This document shows positions 1 to 9,518 of a stretch of DNA of 64,000 nt, in pieces. The first letter of the stretch is position 1. Each line of letters opens with the position of its first letter. The position numbers and the translations under genes were made by a program. Origin of the DNA: Burkholderiaceae bacterium (lineage in GTDB: Bacteria > Pseudomonadota > Gammaproteobacteria > Burkholderiales > Burkholderiaceae_A); assembly GCA_018402635.1 (NCBI GenBank), contig JAGYIP010000008.1, positions 248,001-312,000 of the forward strand, in the 5' to 3' direction. The notes under the pieces were generated by a model. That model was not told the origin of the DNA, searched no databases, and saw only the letters and a list, made by a program, of their open reading frames with translations.

Positions 1-1
1 A

Positions 2-403
2 ACTGAGCATACAGCCATGGCATTGCCCGCGTTTAACAAGCTGCCCGCAAAACTCCAAGACGTGGTGATGGAGACGTCGTATGCGGCACAGCAGTACACG
101 CAGCGTGAACAAGAGAGGGCATTGGTTGAGATCGTCGGCGCTGTGCCGAAGCCTGGTCCAAATACGCTATTCGGTAAGAATGGCGTGCGTGTCGCAACGC
201 TATCTCCTGCTGAGCTTCTCAAGGCTGAAAAGATGTGTTCGCCGCAATACAGACCAAAAGAGTGGGAAGTTTGGCGCGACCGTCTCAACAAGATGTCAGG
301 CGGTCAGGATGTTTACAAGACTATTTTTGATATCGCACGGGAAATCCCAGCTGATGCACTCGTTTCAAGCGTTAAGCCGCGACGTTGGTGGCAAAGCGCG
401 TAG
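2..403 (+). CDS. dctP: TRAP transporter substrate-binding protein DctP, C-terminal part
   Basis: The frame is open from the first bases of the window, so this is the 3' end of a longer gene (a DctP is usually about 330-380 residues). The 133 visible residues look like the last helices of a periplasmic DctP/TAXI-type solute receptor, ending in PRRWWQSA. The receptor captures a small organic acid or similar solute in the periplasm and hands it to the DctQM membrane pair encoded just downstream. The identification rests mainly on that gene order; the substrate cannot be told from this fragment. Base composition here is more AT-rich than the genes after 2473. Confidence 0.7.
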   Translation, partial: TEHTAMALPAFNKLPAKLQDVVMETSYAAQQYTQREQERALVEIVGAVPKPGPNTLFGKNGVRVATLSPAELLKAEKMCSPQYRPKEWEVWRDRLNKMSGGQDVYKTIFDIAREIPADALVSSVKPRRWWQSA

Positions 404-471
404 TTGCAGGGCCGGCTAGTGGCGTCTTTACTCGTTTTTGATGTCACTGGCCTTTTCCTTCAAGCACCTAT

Positions 472-1023
472 TTGAGTGCGATGACACTGTTGCTTAATGG
501 GCTCTCTTGGCTCGACAAGAATGCTGAGAGGGTTTTAATTCTCATTGCCTACAGTCTCATGACGGGCATTATTGTCTTTGCCGTTATCGAGCGATTTGTT
601 TTCAAGAGTCAAATTCCTTGGAGTACATCAATACCAATTTACCTTTTTCTATGGGTGACTTGGATCGGCTGCTCCTATAACGTCAAGCAGCGAACGCACC
701 TCACCTTTAACGAACTGCGATCGAGGATGTCCTACGGCGCGCAGTTTGCATGCCTCATGCTTGATGGTGTGTTGTGGCTTATGTTCGGTCTTATGGTCAT
801 TTTCTATACCCATGAGCAGACCATGCTTGCTTACAACAATTTCGCGATTGTTCAGGGTACCGACAACATGATGCAGTGGTGGTTTTACTTGGCTACACCA
901 GTTGCATGGGTTCTTCTTATGATTCGTGTCATTCAAAACATGTATCAAGACTACCAAAGATATTTGCGGCATGAGCCCTTCTTAATTGCGATTCAGAAGG
1001 TTGACACGGTGAACGAGGCATAA
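472..1023 (+). CDS. dctQ: TRAP transporter small permease DctQ
   Basis: A protein of about 180 residues with four hydrophobic segments (roughly residues 20-42, 55-75, 95-118 and 135-155), the size and topology of DctQ. The small permease forms the integral membrane complex with DctM and docks the substrate-loaded receptor; uptake is driven by a sodium or proton gradient. The start could be TTG at 472 or ATG at 481, and neither has a strong ribosome binding site. It lies between the receptor gene and dctM, two bases from the latter, so the three genes are clearly one operon. Confidence 0.85.
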   Translation: MSAMTLLLNGLSWLDKNAERVLILIAYSLMTGIIVFAVIERFVFKSQIPWSTSIPIYLFLWVTWIGCSYNVKQRTHLTFNELRSRMSYGAQFACLMLDGVLWLMFGLMVIFYTHEQTMLAYNNFAIVQGTDNMMQWWFYLATPVAWVLLMIRVIQNMYQDYQRYLRHEPFLIAIQKVDTVNEA

Positions 1024-1025
1024 CC

Positions 1026-2306
1026 ATGTCAGATGGCCTTCTCATTATGTTGGTTTCTTTGGGCGTGAGCGTGCTTTTCCTCATTGGGACGCCAATTTTT
1101 CTTGTCATTGGCTTGTGGGTTGTTGGGGTCTCATTTGTAATTGACTTCACCCTAGCCAATATTGGGGTCACGCTGTTTGAAGGGCTAAACTTTTTTGGTT
1201 TGTTGTCCCTCCCATTGTTTATTTTGACTGGCGATCTTATTGCTGCTGGAGGGATTGCCAAGCGGCTTGCAGATTTCGCGCACGCACTTACAAGTTGGAT
1301 GCGTGGCGGTCTTGGGTTGGCGACTCTTGGTTCTTGTGGAATGTTTGCTGCCATCTCTGGTTCAAACTCAGCTACAACCGCCACCATTGGCGGAATTATG
1401 CATCCCGAGCTTGAGAAAGACGGCTATAACTCAAACTTTGCGGCTGCAACCGCTGCAGCCGGTGGAACCGTTGGAATCATCATCCCCCCCTCCATCATTT
1501 TTATTGTTTACGGGTTCGTTATGAACCTCTCGATTTCCGATCTTTTCGTCGCGGGGATATTGCCAGGACTCTTGATGGTGGTGTTTATGCAGATCGCTTG
1601 TTGGTGGATGTGCCGCAGAAACAACTGGGGAACAGTCACTCCATTTAATTTAAAGCGGGTAGCACGGACTGCAGTGCGCGCTTACATGGGGTTTGGTGCC
1701 ATCTTCATTGTTATTTTTGGTATCTACTCAGGAATTTTTTCACCAACGGAGGCTGCGGCAATTACGGTGGCGTTCTGCCTTTTTGCTGGGCTCCTTCTTA
1801 CGCGTGAACTCAACTGGAGGAAGTTACCTGATATCTTGCTTCGATCGGGTCAACTGACGGGCATGCTTGCTCCAATGATCGCCATTTCGATCGTTATGCA
1901 GCAAATACTTGCGCTTTTAGGGGCTGCAGAAGCTGTAAGCAACTTTATTGCGTGGTTTGGGAGCGAGCCCGTTGTTGTGTTGATGATTTGCATGCTTATT
2001 GTTGTCGCTGCAGGGTGCATTCTCGAGACCTTACCAGTCACCGTTATTTTCGCGCCAATTCTTGCCCCGATTGCTGTCGCCCACGGTGTGGACCCCGTTC
2101 ACTTTTCTGTAATATTTTTAGTTGGCGCTGCAATAGGTTTTGTAACCCCACCTTTTGGGTTAAATCTGTACGTTGCTAGTGGCGTAACGGGTATTACCTA
2201 CCTGAAGATCGCCAAGGCCTGCCTTCCATACCTGCTCGCGCTCTTCAGTTCTTGGGCACTCATTGCTGCAATGCCTTGGATGTCCCTAGCCTTAATTCCT
2301 AATTAG
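1026..2306 (+). CDS. dctM: TRAP transporter large permease DctM
   Basis: A 426-residue polytopic membrane protein with about twelve hydrophobic segments and the glycine- and proline-rich loops typical of DctM, such as GGTVGIIIPPSIIFIVYGF near residue 147 and GFVTPPFGLNLYV near residue 370. It forms the translocation channel of the TRAP carrier with DctQ. It starts two bases after dctQ ends. The run of AT-rich codons contrasts with the GC-rich housekeeping genes that follow on the opposite strand. A stem-loop region separates it from ychF. Confidence 0.93.
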   Translation: MSDGLLIMLVSLGVSVLFLIGTPIFLVIGLWVVGVSFVIDFTLANIGVTLFEGLNFFGLLSLPLFILTGDLIAAGGIAKRLADFAHALTSWMRGGLGLATLGSCGMFAAISGSNSATTATIGGIMHPELEKDGYNSNFAAATAAAGGTVGIIIPPSIIFIVYGFVMNLSISDLFVAGILPGLLMVVFMQIACWWMCRRNNWGTVTPFNLKRVARTAVRAYMGFGAIFIVIFGIYSGIFSPTEAAAITVAFCLFAGLLLTRELNWRKLPDILLRSGQLTGMLAPMIAISIVMQQILALLGAAEAVSNFIAWFGSEPVVVLMICMLIVVAAGCILETLPVTVIFAPILAPIAVAHGVDPVHFSVIFLVGAAIGFVTPPFGLNLYVASGVTGITYLKIAKACLPYLLALFSSWALIAAMPWMSLALIPN

Positions 2307-2370
2307 GCTTTTATCGCCTTCGTTTTGGGCTTCTCTTCACCAGTTCCACACCCAAACCACATCCCCCTGG

Positions 2371-2391
2371 TATCAACCCGAGCGGTTGATA
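2371..2391. repeat. Perfect 8-bp inverted repeat in the dctM/ychF gap
   Basis: TATCAACC and GGTTGATA pair perfectly around a 5-nt loop. It is followed by AAAA on the plus strand and preceded by T-rich sequence on the minus strand. It lies between two convergent genes, so it may contribute to termination of either transcript or be an unrelated protein-binding palindrome. Confidence 0.45.
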
Positions 2392-2400
2392 AAAATCAAT

Positions 2401-2430
2401 GTATAAACCTTTTTGGCTTTATACTTTTCT
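2401..2430 (+). terminator. Probable intrinsic terminator after dctM
   Basis: GTATAAACC pairs with GGCTTTATAC (one bulged C) around a T5 loop, followed by TTTTCT. The stem is AT-rich but sits about 95 bases after the dctM stop and just before the convergent ychF end, the expected place for a terminator. It could act in both directions. Confidence 0.5.
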
Positions 2431-2472
2431 TAGTTAACTTGTTGTTTTTATTGAGAAAATAGGGTTTGTACT

Positions 2473-3564
2473 TTAGACGTTAAACCGGAAGTGCATGACG
2501 TCGCCGTCCTTCACCACATAGTCTTTACCCTCTAGCCGCATCTTGCCCGCCTCCTTGGCGCCGGGCTCTCCCTTGCAGGCAATGAAATCGTTAAAGCCAA
2601 TGACTTCTGCCCGTATAAAGCCGCGTTCAAAGTCGGTGTGAATGACGCCCGCGGCCTGTGGCGCTGTGGCGCCAATACGCACCGTCCAGGCACGCACTTC
2701 CTTCACACCGGCGGTGAAATAGGTGTGTAAGCCTAGAAGGCTAAAGGCTGCACGTATCACACGATTAAGCCCCGGTTCTTGCATGCCCATATCGGCCAAG
2801 AAGACCTGCTTGTCTTCATCGGGCATGTCGGCAATTTCTGCCTCAACGGCCGCGCAGATTGCAACCACGGGTGCGCCTTGGGTGGCTGCGAACTGACTGA
2901 GCCTCTCGAGGTGGGCATTGTTTTCAAATCCATTCTCCGCAACATTAGCGATGTACATGGCGGGCTTTGCGGTGATGAAGAAAAACTGCCGCAGCAGCGA
3001 CCATTCCTCGGGGCTAAGGTCAAGCCCTCGAATGGGCTTAGCCAGATTCAGTTCGGCCTGGCATTTTTCGAGCACCGCAACCACCCGAGCCGCCTCTTTG
3101 TCTCCCGCCCGCGCGGGCTTCATGGCCTTGGCAAGCTGTTTCTCAAGGCCGGCGAGATCGGCCAGTGCCAGTTCGGTTGCAATGGTTTCAATGTCTGCAA
3201 GGGGGTCAACCCGACCATTCACATGCACCACATTCTCGTCTTCAAAGCAGCGCACGACATTCACAATGGCGTCGGTCTCGCGAATGTTGGCAAGAAACTG
3301 GTTGCCTAGGCCTTCGCCCTTGCTTGCTCCGGCAACAAGCCCAGCGATGTCAACAAACTCAACGGTTGCAGGCATGATGCGCTCGGGTGAAACAATGCTG
3401 GCAAGCTGGCCAAGCCTGGGGTCGGGCAGCTCAACAATGCCGGTGTTGGGCTCGATGGTGCAAAAAGGGTAGTTCTCTGCGGCAATTCCTGCCTTGGTCA
3501 GGGCATTAAAAAGGGTGCTCTTTCCCACATTGGGAAGGCCTACGATTCCACATTGAAGCGCCAT
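2473..3564 (-). CDS. ychF: Redox-regulated ATPase/GTPase YchF (OLA1 family)
   Basis: A 363-residue Obg-family P-loop NTPase. The G1 loop GLPNVGKST is at residues 9-17, a coiled-coil region follows in the middle, and the C-terminal TGS-like domain ends in [10 protein letters not shown]. YchF binds ribosomes, prefers ATP, and has been linked to translation of leaderless messages and to oxidative stress responses. Length and start (ATG at 3564) match the family. It follows pth by 21 bases on the same strand, the usual betaproteobacterial order. It converges with dctM. Confidence 0.97.
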   Translation of the reverse strand: MALQCGIVGLPNVGKSTLFNALTKAGIAAENYPFCTIEPNTGIVELPDPRLGQLASIVSPERIMPATVEFVDIAGLVAGASKGEGLGNQFLANIRETDAIVNVVRCFEDENVVHVNGRVDPLADIETIATELALADLAGLEKQLAKAMKPARAGDKEAARVVAVLEKCQAELNLAKPIRGLDLSPEEWSLLRQFFFITAKPAMYIANVAENGFENNAHLERLSQFAATQGAPVVAICAAVEAEIADMPDEDKQVFLADMGMQEPGLNRVIRAAFSLLGLHTYFTAGVKEVRAWTVRIGATAPQAAGVIHTDFERGFIRAEVIGFNDFIACKGEPGAKEAGKMRLEGKDYVVKDGDVMHFRFNV

Positions 3565-3585
3565 AGCGAATTGCCTTTGATGGGT

Positions 3586-4188
3586 TTATGTTGGTGAGTG
3601 CAGTGCAAGCTGGGCTTTATCGAAACGCCCGTTAAGAATATCGGGCATGGCCTGAAGACTTCGGTTGATGGCGGCCTGAATAAGGTCCTGCTCGCAGGCC
3701 GAGGGGCGGTGAAGAACAAAGTCGGCAACCTCTTGCGCAAGCCCAAGGCTGCGCGGGTGTCCAATGCCAAGCCGAAGCCTCCAAAAATCTGCCGTGCCAA
3801 GCTGCTGGGCGATGCTGCGAACGCCATTGTGCCCGCCGTGACCACCACCTTTTTTTAAGCGAATGTCGCCTGGCGCAATATCAAGCTCATCGTGCACAAC
3901 CAAAATGGCATCTGCTGGAATTTTGTAGAACTGCACAAGGGCCTGAACCGCTCGTCCCGAGTCGTTCATGTAGGTGGTTGGCTGGCAGCAAAAAACGGAC
4001 GAGGCCAGCCGTTGAAGACGACAAGAAAAGCGCGGCTCGTCATGCCATGCGGTGGGCGCGAAACCGGTGAGCGACTGGGGCAGACCATGAAGTCTTTCGG
4101 CCAGCCAAAAGCCAACATTGTGACGATGGTCCTCGTAGCGGGGCCCGGGATTGCCGAGCCCCACGATGAGCTGAATGGACGGCGTCAA
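3586..4188 (-). CDS. pth: Peptidyl-tRNA hydrolase
   Basis: A 200-residue cytosolic enzyme that releases tRNA from prematurely dropped peptidyl-tRNA. The N-terminal motif GLGNPGPRYEDHRHNVGF is at residues 10-27, with the expected catalytic histidine at 23; a conserved VVHDELDI lies near residue 96. The start appears to be TTG at 4188: an AAGGTGA ribosome site lies a few bases upstream, and there is no ATG before the first conserved motif. It is followed by ychF and preceded by rplY with a 15-base gap. Confidence 0.96.
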   Translation of the reverse strand: MTPSIQLIVGLGNPGPRYEDHRHNVGFWLAERLHGLPQSLTGFAPTAWHDEPRFSCRLQRLASSVFCCQPTTYMNDSGRAVQALVQFYKIPADAILVVHDELDIAPGDIRLKKGGGHGGHNGVRSIAQQLGTADFWRLRLGIGHPRSLGLAQEVADFVLHRPSACEQDLIQAAINRSLQAMPDILNGRFDKAQLALHSPT

Positions 4189-4203
4189 ATCACCTTAAAC
4201 AGC

Positions 4204-4839
4204 TTAAGCGGGCTTAGCGGCCTCACCGCCCGGTGCTGCCGCATCGTCGGCCGATGATGATGCCCCACCGACCTTGGATGCTGTGGCCACAACGGGGTTG
4301 TCCTGGCCATGCGTTGTTAAGACAACGCCGGCAGGCAACTGAATATCACTGACATGCACGGGATGCGAGGTTGTAAGGTTCGAGAGGTTGACCTCAAGAA
4401 ATTCGGGAAGGTCTTGGGGTAGGCAGGAGACTTCGAGGTCGTTGAGCACATGACTGACCATGGCCCCTTCAAGCTTCACCGCGGGCGAGTTTTCCTGACC
4501 AATAAAGTGCAAGGGCACGCGGGTATGAAGCTTTGAGTTTGCATCCACCCTTTGGAAGTCAACATGCAGCACTTGTGCCCTGAAGGGGTGCATCTGGAAG
4601 TCTCTTAGAAGGACCTGTTCAGACTTCCCATCGAGCTCAAGATTAAGAATAGACGAGTGAAAGGCCTCAACCTTTAAGGCAAGAAGAATGGGGTTGTGGT
4701 TCATTTCAATGGAGATGGGCTGAGCCGTACCGCCATACACAATACCTGGCACCTTGCCGCTACGACGAAGGCGGCGGCTCGCACTCGTACCTTGCGTTTC
4801 ACGACGGTTGGCCACCACGTGGGAGGTGGAAATTTTCAT
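4204..4839 (-). CDS. rplY: 50S ribosomal protein L25 (general stress protein Ctc form)
   Basis: A 211-residue two-domain L25/Ctc protein. The N-terminal part (about residues 1-95) is the 5S rRNA-binding L25 domain; the rest is the TL5-like beta domain, ending in an Ala/Gly-rich tail ([17 protein letters not shown]). It sits in the central protuberance of the large subunit. Position between prs and pth is the standard betaproteobacterial arrangement. The ATG at 4839 is well placed and the length fits the long form of the family. Confidence 0.95.
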   Translation of the reverse strand: MKISTSHVVANRRETQGTSASRRLRRSGKVPGIVYGGTAQPISIEMNHNPILLALKVEAFHSSILNLELDGKSEQVLLRDFQMHPFRAQVLHVDFQRVDANSKLHTRVPLHFIGQENSPAVKLEGAMVSHVLNDLEVSCLPQDLPEFLEVNLSNLTTSHPVHVSDIQLPAGVVLTTHGQDNPVVATASKVGGASSSADDAAAPGGEAAKPA

Positions 4840-4929
4840 GGAATGTTACTCCGGTTAATCGTTTAAGAGGGCTCGTTGGGCCGCGACCAGCGCCAACGCA
4901 AAAGCCCTCTATTCTAGCAGACGGGCCGC

Positions 4930-5907
4930 TTATTCCAGAAAAAGCGAGCTGACAGAATCGGACTTGGCGATTCGTATGATGGTCTCTGCCATGAGGCCTG
5001 CACAAGAAATAACCCGGATGCGCTCGCATGCGGCTGTCTCGAGGTCAAGGGGGATGGTGTCTGTGACCACCAGTTCATCGAGGTCAGACTGCTCAACCCT
5101 TTGTGCGGCGCCACCCGATAAAACAGGATGTGTGCAGTAGGCGACAACACGCGAAGCGCCATTGGCCTTTAGCGCGGCAGCCGCTTTAGTGAGCGTTCCA
5201 GCCGTGTCCACCATGTCATCCATGATGATGCAGGTACGGCCTTCGACATCGCCAATAATGTTCATGACCTCCGACACATTGGCCTTGGGCCGACGCTTGT
5301 CGATAATGGCGAGATCGGTGTCGAGCTCTTTGGCAAAGGCCCTGGCGCGAACCACGCCACCCACATCGGGCGAGACCACCATCACGTCGCGGTAGTCGTG
5401 CTTCCAGATGTCGCCCAAGATAATGGGTGCCGCATAAATGTTGTCAACGGGAACATCGAAAAAACCTTGGATCTGATCGGAGTGCAGGTCCATGGTGAGC
5501 ACGCGGTTAACGCCCACCGACTGCAGCATGTTGGCTACAACCTTTGCACTAATAGGCACGCGGGCCGAGCGCACCCGGCGGTCTTGGCGGGCATAGCCGA
5601 AATAGGGAATAGCCGCGGTAATTCGGCTTGCCGAGGCCCGACGAAGTGCGTCGACCATCAGCATCACTTCCATAAGATGATCGTTTGCCGGGCACGAGGT
5701 GGACTGCAGAACAAAGACATCGCGCCCGCGCACATGCTCAAGTATTTCGATGGTGGCCTCGCCATCTGAAAACCGCCCAACATTGGCGCGGCCCAAAGGA
5801 ATAGAAAGGCATTTGGCAACGTCGGAGGCAAGCCTGGGATTGGCATTGCCCGTAAACAACATGATGCCTTCGGCAGGGGAGCCGGCGTTGTTAAGGCGAT
5901 CGGCCAT
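4930..5907 (-). CDS. prs: Ribose-phosphate pyrophosphokinase
   Basis: Makes PRPP from ribose 5-phosphate and ATP, feeding purine, pyrimidine, histidine, tryptophan and NAD synthesis. Visible motifs include [11 protein letters not shown] at the N-terminus, the FGYARQDRR flexible loop region, [11 protein letters not shown], and the PRPP-binding loop [10 protein letters not shown]. The frame extends upstream to 5943, but ATG at 5907 gives 325 residues, close to the usual 310-316, and is preferred. It follows tRNA-Gln on the same strand and precedes rplY by 90 bases. Confidence 0.96.
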   Translation of the reverse strand: MADRLNNAGSPAEGIMLFTGNANPRLASDVAKCLSIPLGRANVGRFSDGEATIEILEHVRGRDVFVLQSTSCPANDHLMEVMLMVDALRRASASRITAAIPYFGYARQDRRVRSARVPISAKVVANMLQSVGVNRVLTMDLHSDQIQGFFDVPVDNIYAAPIILGDIWKHDYRDVMVVSPDVGGVVRARAFAKELDTDLAIIDKRRPKANVSEVMNIIGDVEGRTCIIMDDMVDTAGTLTKAAAALKANGASRVVAYCTHPVLSGGAAQRVEQSDLDELVVTDTIPLDLETAACERIRVISCAGLMAETIIRIAKSDSVSSLFLE

Positions 5908-5958
5908 GTGGGGCGTCTCGGTTCGGGTGGGTAGTCTTAGCATGAACGGGCTTTGAGG

Positions 5959-6035
5959 TGGCTGGGGAGGAAGGACTCGAACCCTCGAATGCCGGAATCA
6001 AAATCCGGTGCCTTAACCAACTTGGCGACTCCCCA
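5959..6035 (-). tRNA. tRNA-Gln (anticodon UUG)
   Basis: Read on the minus strand, a complete cloverleaf of 77 nt. The acceptor stem pairs TGGGGAG with CTCCCCA. The anticodon stem CCGGA/TCCGG encloses the loop TTTTGAA (anticodon TTG). The T arm contains GGTTCGAGTCC. Discriminator G and CCA are encoded. It sits between ispE and prs, the classic betaproteobacterial location. Confidence 0.97.
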
Positions 6036-6079
6036 GCGATAACCATCAAAACCCCAATCGTACTGGATTCGACTCCATT

Positions 6080-6964
6080 TTATAAATACGCCTGCACAGC
6101 GCGCAGGCCACGAAGCCGTTGGCTGCCTGCCGGCTGTGAGGCAAGCCACTGCGTCATTCTCTCGGCCTGGGCCTGCGATTCACAGCTGCAAAAAAGGGCC
6201 GACCCGCTGCCCGACATGCGCACAGCCTCGGGTGGCAGCCCTTGATGAGCGGCAGCCTGAATAAGCAGCTCTAGGTCGATGCGCAGTTCGGGAAAAAGCT
6301 CAAAGGCAACCTCACAGAGATCGTTGCGGCCAAGGGTCCAGACCGACTGACCCAGCGCGGCCTCAATAGCATCTTCCCCAAGCGCCGGGTTGTTGCGCCG
6401 CAGGCTTTTGTCTTGAAAGATGCGGGCTGTGGCAACTTCGACACGAGGCACGGCAACGACAAAGTGATTTGCCTTGGGCACAAGCCTGCGCAGAGTCTCG
6501 CCAATGCCGGTTACAAGTGCAGGCCCAGAGCGAAGGAAGAAGGGGACATCAGCGCCTAGCCCGAGCCCAAGCTCAGCAAGCTCCGTGTTGCCAAGGCTGA
6601 TCTGCCAGAGTTCTTGCAGGCCTTTAAGGCAGGTGGCCGCATCGGAGCTGCCTCCGCCTAAGCCGGCGCTATGAGGGATGGATTTATGAATGAAAATGTC
6701 GCATCCCAATGAAGGCCGCATGAGGCCCCTGGATATCGCTACTGCCTTGAGCTGCCTGGCTGCCTTGATGCAGATGTCGTCTTCGGCGGGCCAGGGGTGA
6801 CTGGAACGACGTTCAATGGTTCCATCATGGGTTAGCCGTATTTCAATTTCATCGCACCAGTTAATTGGTACAAACAGGCTTTGCAGCAGGTGGTAGCCAT
6901 CGCTTCGCTGGCCTGTCACGTGCAGGAAGAGGTTGAGCTTGGCAGGCGCCTTCAGTTGCAGCAT
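6080..6964 (-). CDS. ispE: 4-diphosphocytidyl-2-C-methyl-D-erythritol kinase
   Basis: A GHMP-family kinase of 294 residues that phosphorylates CDP-ME in the non-mevalonate isoprenoid pathway. The N-terminal substrate motif APAKLNLFLHVTGQRSDGYH begins near residue 6; the ATP-binding motif PHSAGLGGGSSDAA is near residue 97; the third GHMP motif RMSGSGSALFC is near the C-terminus. It overlaps the end of lolB by 13 bases, implying translational coupling. The start ATG at 6964 is unambiguous. Confidence 0.96.
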   Translation of the reverse strand: MLQLKAPAKLNLFLHVTGQRSDGYHLLQSLFVPINWCDEIEIRLTHDGTIERRSSHPWPAEDDICIKAARQLKAVAISRGLMRPSLGCDIFIHKSIPHSAGLGGGSSDAATCLKGLQELWQISLGNTELAELGLGLGADVPFFLRSGPALVTGIGETLRRLVPKANHFVVAVPRVEVATARIFQDKSLRRNNPALGEDAIEAALGQSVWTLGRNDLCEVAFELFPELRIDLELLIQAAAHQGLPPEAVRMSGSGSALFCSCESQAQAERMTQWLASQPAGSQRLRGLRAVQAYL

Positions 6965-7533
6965 GGGTCAGCAACCAGGCGAAGTTCCATCCAGCCTTCA
7001 GCGTTGTGAAGTCGCTTAACAATCGGTCTGGGGTTTGGCAGGGCCTTGAGCTCGGGCGCAAGCTCGTCAAGTAAAGAGAAAAAGGCAGCCAGACTCTTTG
7101 CCTCAAGCCCGAGCTGAGAGGCCCAACGATCGAGTGCCGCGGCCACAACCGGCCCGCCCTTCTGATCAAAGACCTGCCAGCTCGCATCGGCATTGGGCGC
7201 GGGGCCTAAGACGGCGCCGGCTTGGTGATTCACCGACTCTGCGGCGCGAACTCGGCCAAGCCCCGCCTGAAGTTCACCCCAAGGATTTTGAAACTCAAGC
7301 AGCTCCGGGCCCATTCCGCTTTTGGGCTGTCGCCAGTCAAAACGCCCCTGAACAGGCTCGTTAAGAAAAGAGGCTTTAAGAGCAAAGCGGCCCGTGAACT
7401 GCAGATGATTTGTGGCAAAGGTCTGTTCTTGAAGGGCCTGAAAAGAGGCAAGCGGGCCTTGTTGAGTTGGGACTGTTGCGCAGCCGCCAAGCAAGGCAAA
7501 GAGACAGACCGCGGATATTGCCGAGAATTTCAA
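6952..7533 (-). CDS. lolB: Outer-membrane lipoprotein insertion protein LolB
   Basis: A 193-residue lipoprotein with a short signal sequence and a lipobox (LGGC, cysteine at residue 18). LolB receives lipoproteins from LolA and inserts them in the outer membrane. The FTGRFALKA segment and a QGRFDWRQ strand fit the open beta-barrel fold. The start is TTG at 7533, supported by the signal peptide though not by a clear ribosome site. It lies between the TPR protein gene and ispE, as in other Burkholderiales. Confidence 0.88.
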   Translation of the reverse strand: MKFSAISAVCLFALLGGCATVPTQQGPLASFQALQEQTFATNHLQFTGRFALKASFLNEPVQGRFDWRQPKSGMGPELLEFQNPWGELQAGLGRVRAAESVNHQAGAVLGPAPNADASWQVFDQKGGPVVAAALDRWASQLGLEAKSLAAFFSLLDELAPELKALPNPRPIVKRLHNAEGWMELRLVADPCCN

Positions 7534-7542
7534 GGTAGGCGG

Positions 7543-8625
7543 TCAGGGTGAGGCAGACGGGTCTAGTGCCTCGGAGAGCGGGTCTGACAAAACGGCCTTT
7601 CGAGCGATGCCCAGGCGAGACAGGGTCTCTTTGAGCACCGTATTCTGAGGATCGTGGCTTAGCCCGAGCCGAAAGACAGCCAGGGCCTCGTCGGACCTTG
7701 ATAACTGCCAGAGCACCTCTCCAAGATGAGCGGAAATTTCGGCATCGGGCTGGCGCTCGTAGGCACTGTAGAGAAACGGCAGGGCGTCTTTCGGCATGCC
7801 CTGCCGGAAATAGACCCAGCCCATGCTGTCGAGAATATGGGGGTCGTTGGGAAGCAGTCGCAGCGCCTGTTCAATAAGAACCTTCGCCTCAGGCAGGCGC
7901 TCGTTGCGATCGGCAAAGCTGTAGCCCAAGGCGTTCAGGGCATGGGCGTGGTTAGGCTCTTTGGCAATGAGGCTGCGAAGCAGGCGTTCCATTTGGCTGA
8001 AATTCTGGGCGCGCTCGTAGAGCATGGCCCGGGTGTAGAGCAGCTCGGGTCGAACGGAATGCTCGAGGGCCACCGCCTCAAGCAAGGCAACGGCCTTGAC
8101 CGGGTCAGGCCCTCTGGAGGACAGTGCAGCCAGCCTGTCGTAAAAGGCAACAAGATTGGCCTCGCCTTCTGCCTCGGCCTTTGCCCGTCGTGCAAGAAGG
8201 CTTTGCTGAAGGTCGTTATGAAAGCCAAGAAGCATCTGCAAGGAGTCGACAATGTCTTGGGCCTCGGCCGATTCGGGCTTTGCCTTAAGCCAAATAAGCC
8301 CAGCGTCTAAGGCCTGCCTTGGCGCACGACCATTGAGCGCCAGTCGACAGGCGCGCTCGGCAACGGCAGCATCGTTTGTTCGTTGGGCAAGGCTAAGGTA
8401 GGTTGCCAAGGCCACACCCTGCTCACCTTGTTGAAGGGCAAGCTCACTTGCCAGAATTTGAAACACAATGCTTGCAGGCGATGGCTCGGTGTTGGCCGAG
8501 GGCCCCTTCGATGCCTGTGCTGCAAGGCCAAGCCAAAGCCCTGCCGCAAGCACCGCGCCTTGCCACAGGCGAGTCGGCCTTAGCCAGGCATGAACGGGCT
8601 GCAATCGACGCGATGGGCTGGACAT
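7543..8625 (-). CDS. Exported tetratricopeptide repeat protein
   Basis: A 360-residue protein with a hydrophobic segment at about residues 20-38 (signal peptide or anchor), followed by helical pairs with TPR consensus. Examples are HALNALGYSFADRNERLPEAK near residue 230 and ILDSMGWVYFRQGMPKDAL near residue 265, a repeat pair common in proteobacterial TPR lipoproteins. A scaffold role in envelope assembly or secretion is likely but no partner is evident. It is nine bases upstream of lolB in the same operon and diverges from mutM with only 32 bases between starts, so promoters must be packed into that gap or the coding ends. Confidence 0.85.
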   Translation of the reverse strand: MSSPSRRLQPVHAWLRPTRLWQGAVLAAGLWLGLAAQASKGPSANTEPSPASIVFQILASELALQQGEQGVALATYLSLAQRTNDAAVAERACRLALNGRAPRQALDAGLIWLKAKPESAEAQDIVDSLQMLLGFHNDLQQSLLARRAKAEAEGEANLVAFYDRLAALSSRGPDPVKAVALLEAVALEHSVRPELLYTRAMLYERAQNFSQMERLLRSLIAKEPNHAHALNALGYSFADRNERLPEAKVLIEQALRLLPNDPHILDSMGWVYFRQGMPKDALPFLYSAYERQPDAEISAHLGEVLWQLSRSDEALAVFRLGLSHDPQNTVLKETLSRLGIARKAVLSDPLSEALDPSASP

Positions 8626-8657
8626 ACAGTAACAATATAGGAATTTAGGCCAAATGC

Positions 8658-9518
8658 ATGCCAGAACTACCGGAGGTTGAAGTGATTTGCCAGGGGCTAA
8701 GGCCCCTGGTGGTGGGCAAGGCCATTGTCTCTGCTGGCTGCAGCGGGCAGCGACTGCGCACTTTCCAGGGCAGGCTTACGGGCTGGGGCCTAGAAGGCGA
8801 GAAGGTTCATGCCGTCTGTCGGCGCTCAAAGCATCTGGTTCTTATCCTCTCAGGAAGCATGCTTGGCCTTCACCTTGGCATGTCAGGCCAGCTTATCTGG
8901 CGGGCCCGCAACGAGCCCATGCCCATTCACACCCATCTCTGGCTTTGCTTTTCTGGCCATCGGCTTGACTACGTCGACCCGCGCCGTTTTGGCGACCTCA
9001 AACGTCTCGAGCGTCCTGAAGGTCTGTCAGCAGGCGAGTTAGCGGCCGGGCTCATGCAGGGTGATTGGGATGCCTGGCTCTCGCCTGGCCCACTCGGTGC
9101 AGAGCCTTTAGCCCAAGGCTTTTCGGGGGATCTTCTTTTTAAGGCAAGCCGTGGCGTGCAGCAGGCCATCAAGCCATGGCTTATGCGCGGCCATGTGGTG
9201 GTTGGTGTGGGCAATATCTATGCAAGCGAGGCGCTCCATGCCGCAGGTATTCATCCCAATCGGCCCGCAGGACGACTTTCACGGGCGCGCTATGCACGAC
9301 TGGCGCTTGAAGTTCAGAGCCATCTTAGCGCTGCTATTAAGGCGGGCGGAAGCACACTTCGGGATTTTCGTTCCGCCCATGGTGAGCCCGGTGGCTATGG
9401 TCTTGCCCACAAGGTCTACGACAAAGAGGGAAAGCCGTGCGCGGCCTGCGGCCGCCCCGTACGCCGGCTTATTCAGGCCCAGCGTTCAAGCTTTTACTGC
9501 CCAGGCTGCCAGCACTGA
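8658..9518 (+). CDS. mutM: Formamidopyrimidine-DNA glycosylase
   Basis: A 286-residue glycosylase/AP lyase that removes 8-oxoguanine and FaPy lesions. The mature N-terminus PELPEVEV supplies the catalytic Pro2 and Glu3. The H2TH region includes the helix around GVGNIYASEALHAAGIHP. The C-terminal zinc finger is visible as CAACGRP then CPGC, and RGVQQAIKPWLMRG precedes the H2TH. Its stop TGA overlaps the mutY start (TGATG), so the two oxidised-guanine repair genes are translationally coupled. Confidence 0.98.
   Translation: MPELPEVEVICQGLRPLVVGKAIVSAGCSGQRLRTFQGRLTGWGLEGEKVHAVCRRSKHLVLILSGSMLGLHLGMSGQLIWRARNEPMPIHTHLWLCFSGHRLDYVDPRRFGDLKRLERPEGLSAGELAAGLMQGDWDAWLSPGPLGAEPLAQGFSGDLLFKASRGVQQAIKPWLMRGHVVVGVGNIYASEALHAAGIHPNRPAGRLSRARYARLALEVQSHLSAAIKAGGSTLRDFRSAHGEPGGYGLAHKVYDKEGKPCAACGRPVRRLIQAQRSSFYCPGCQH

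Noticed and set aside
2779-3309. Long plus-strand open frames opposite ychF
   Set aside because: They are antisense to a clearly conserved GTPase and show no recognisable domain.
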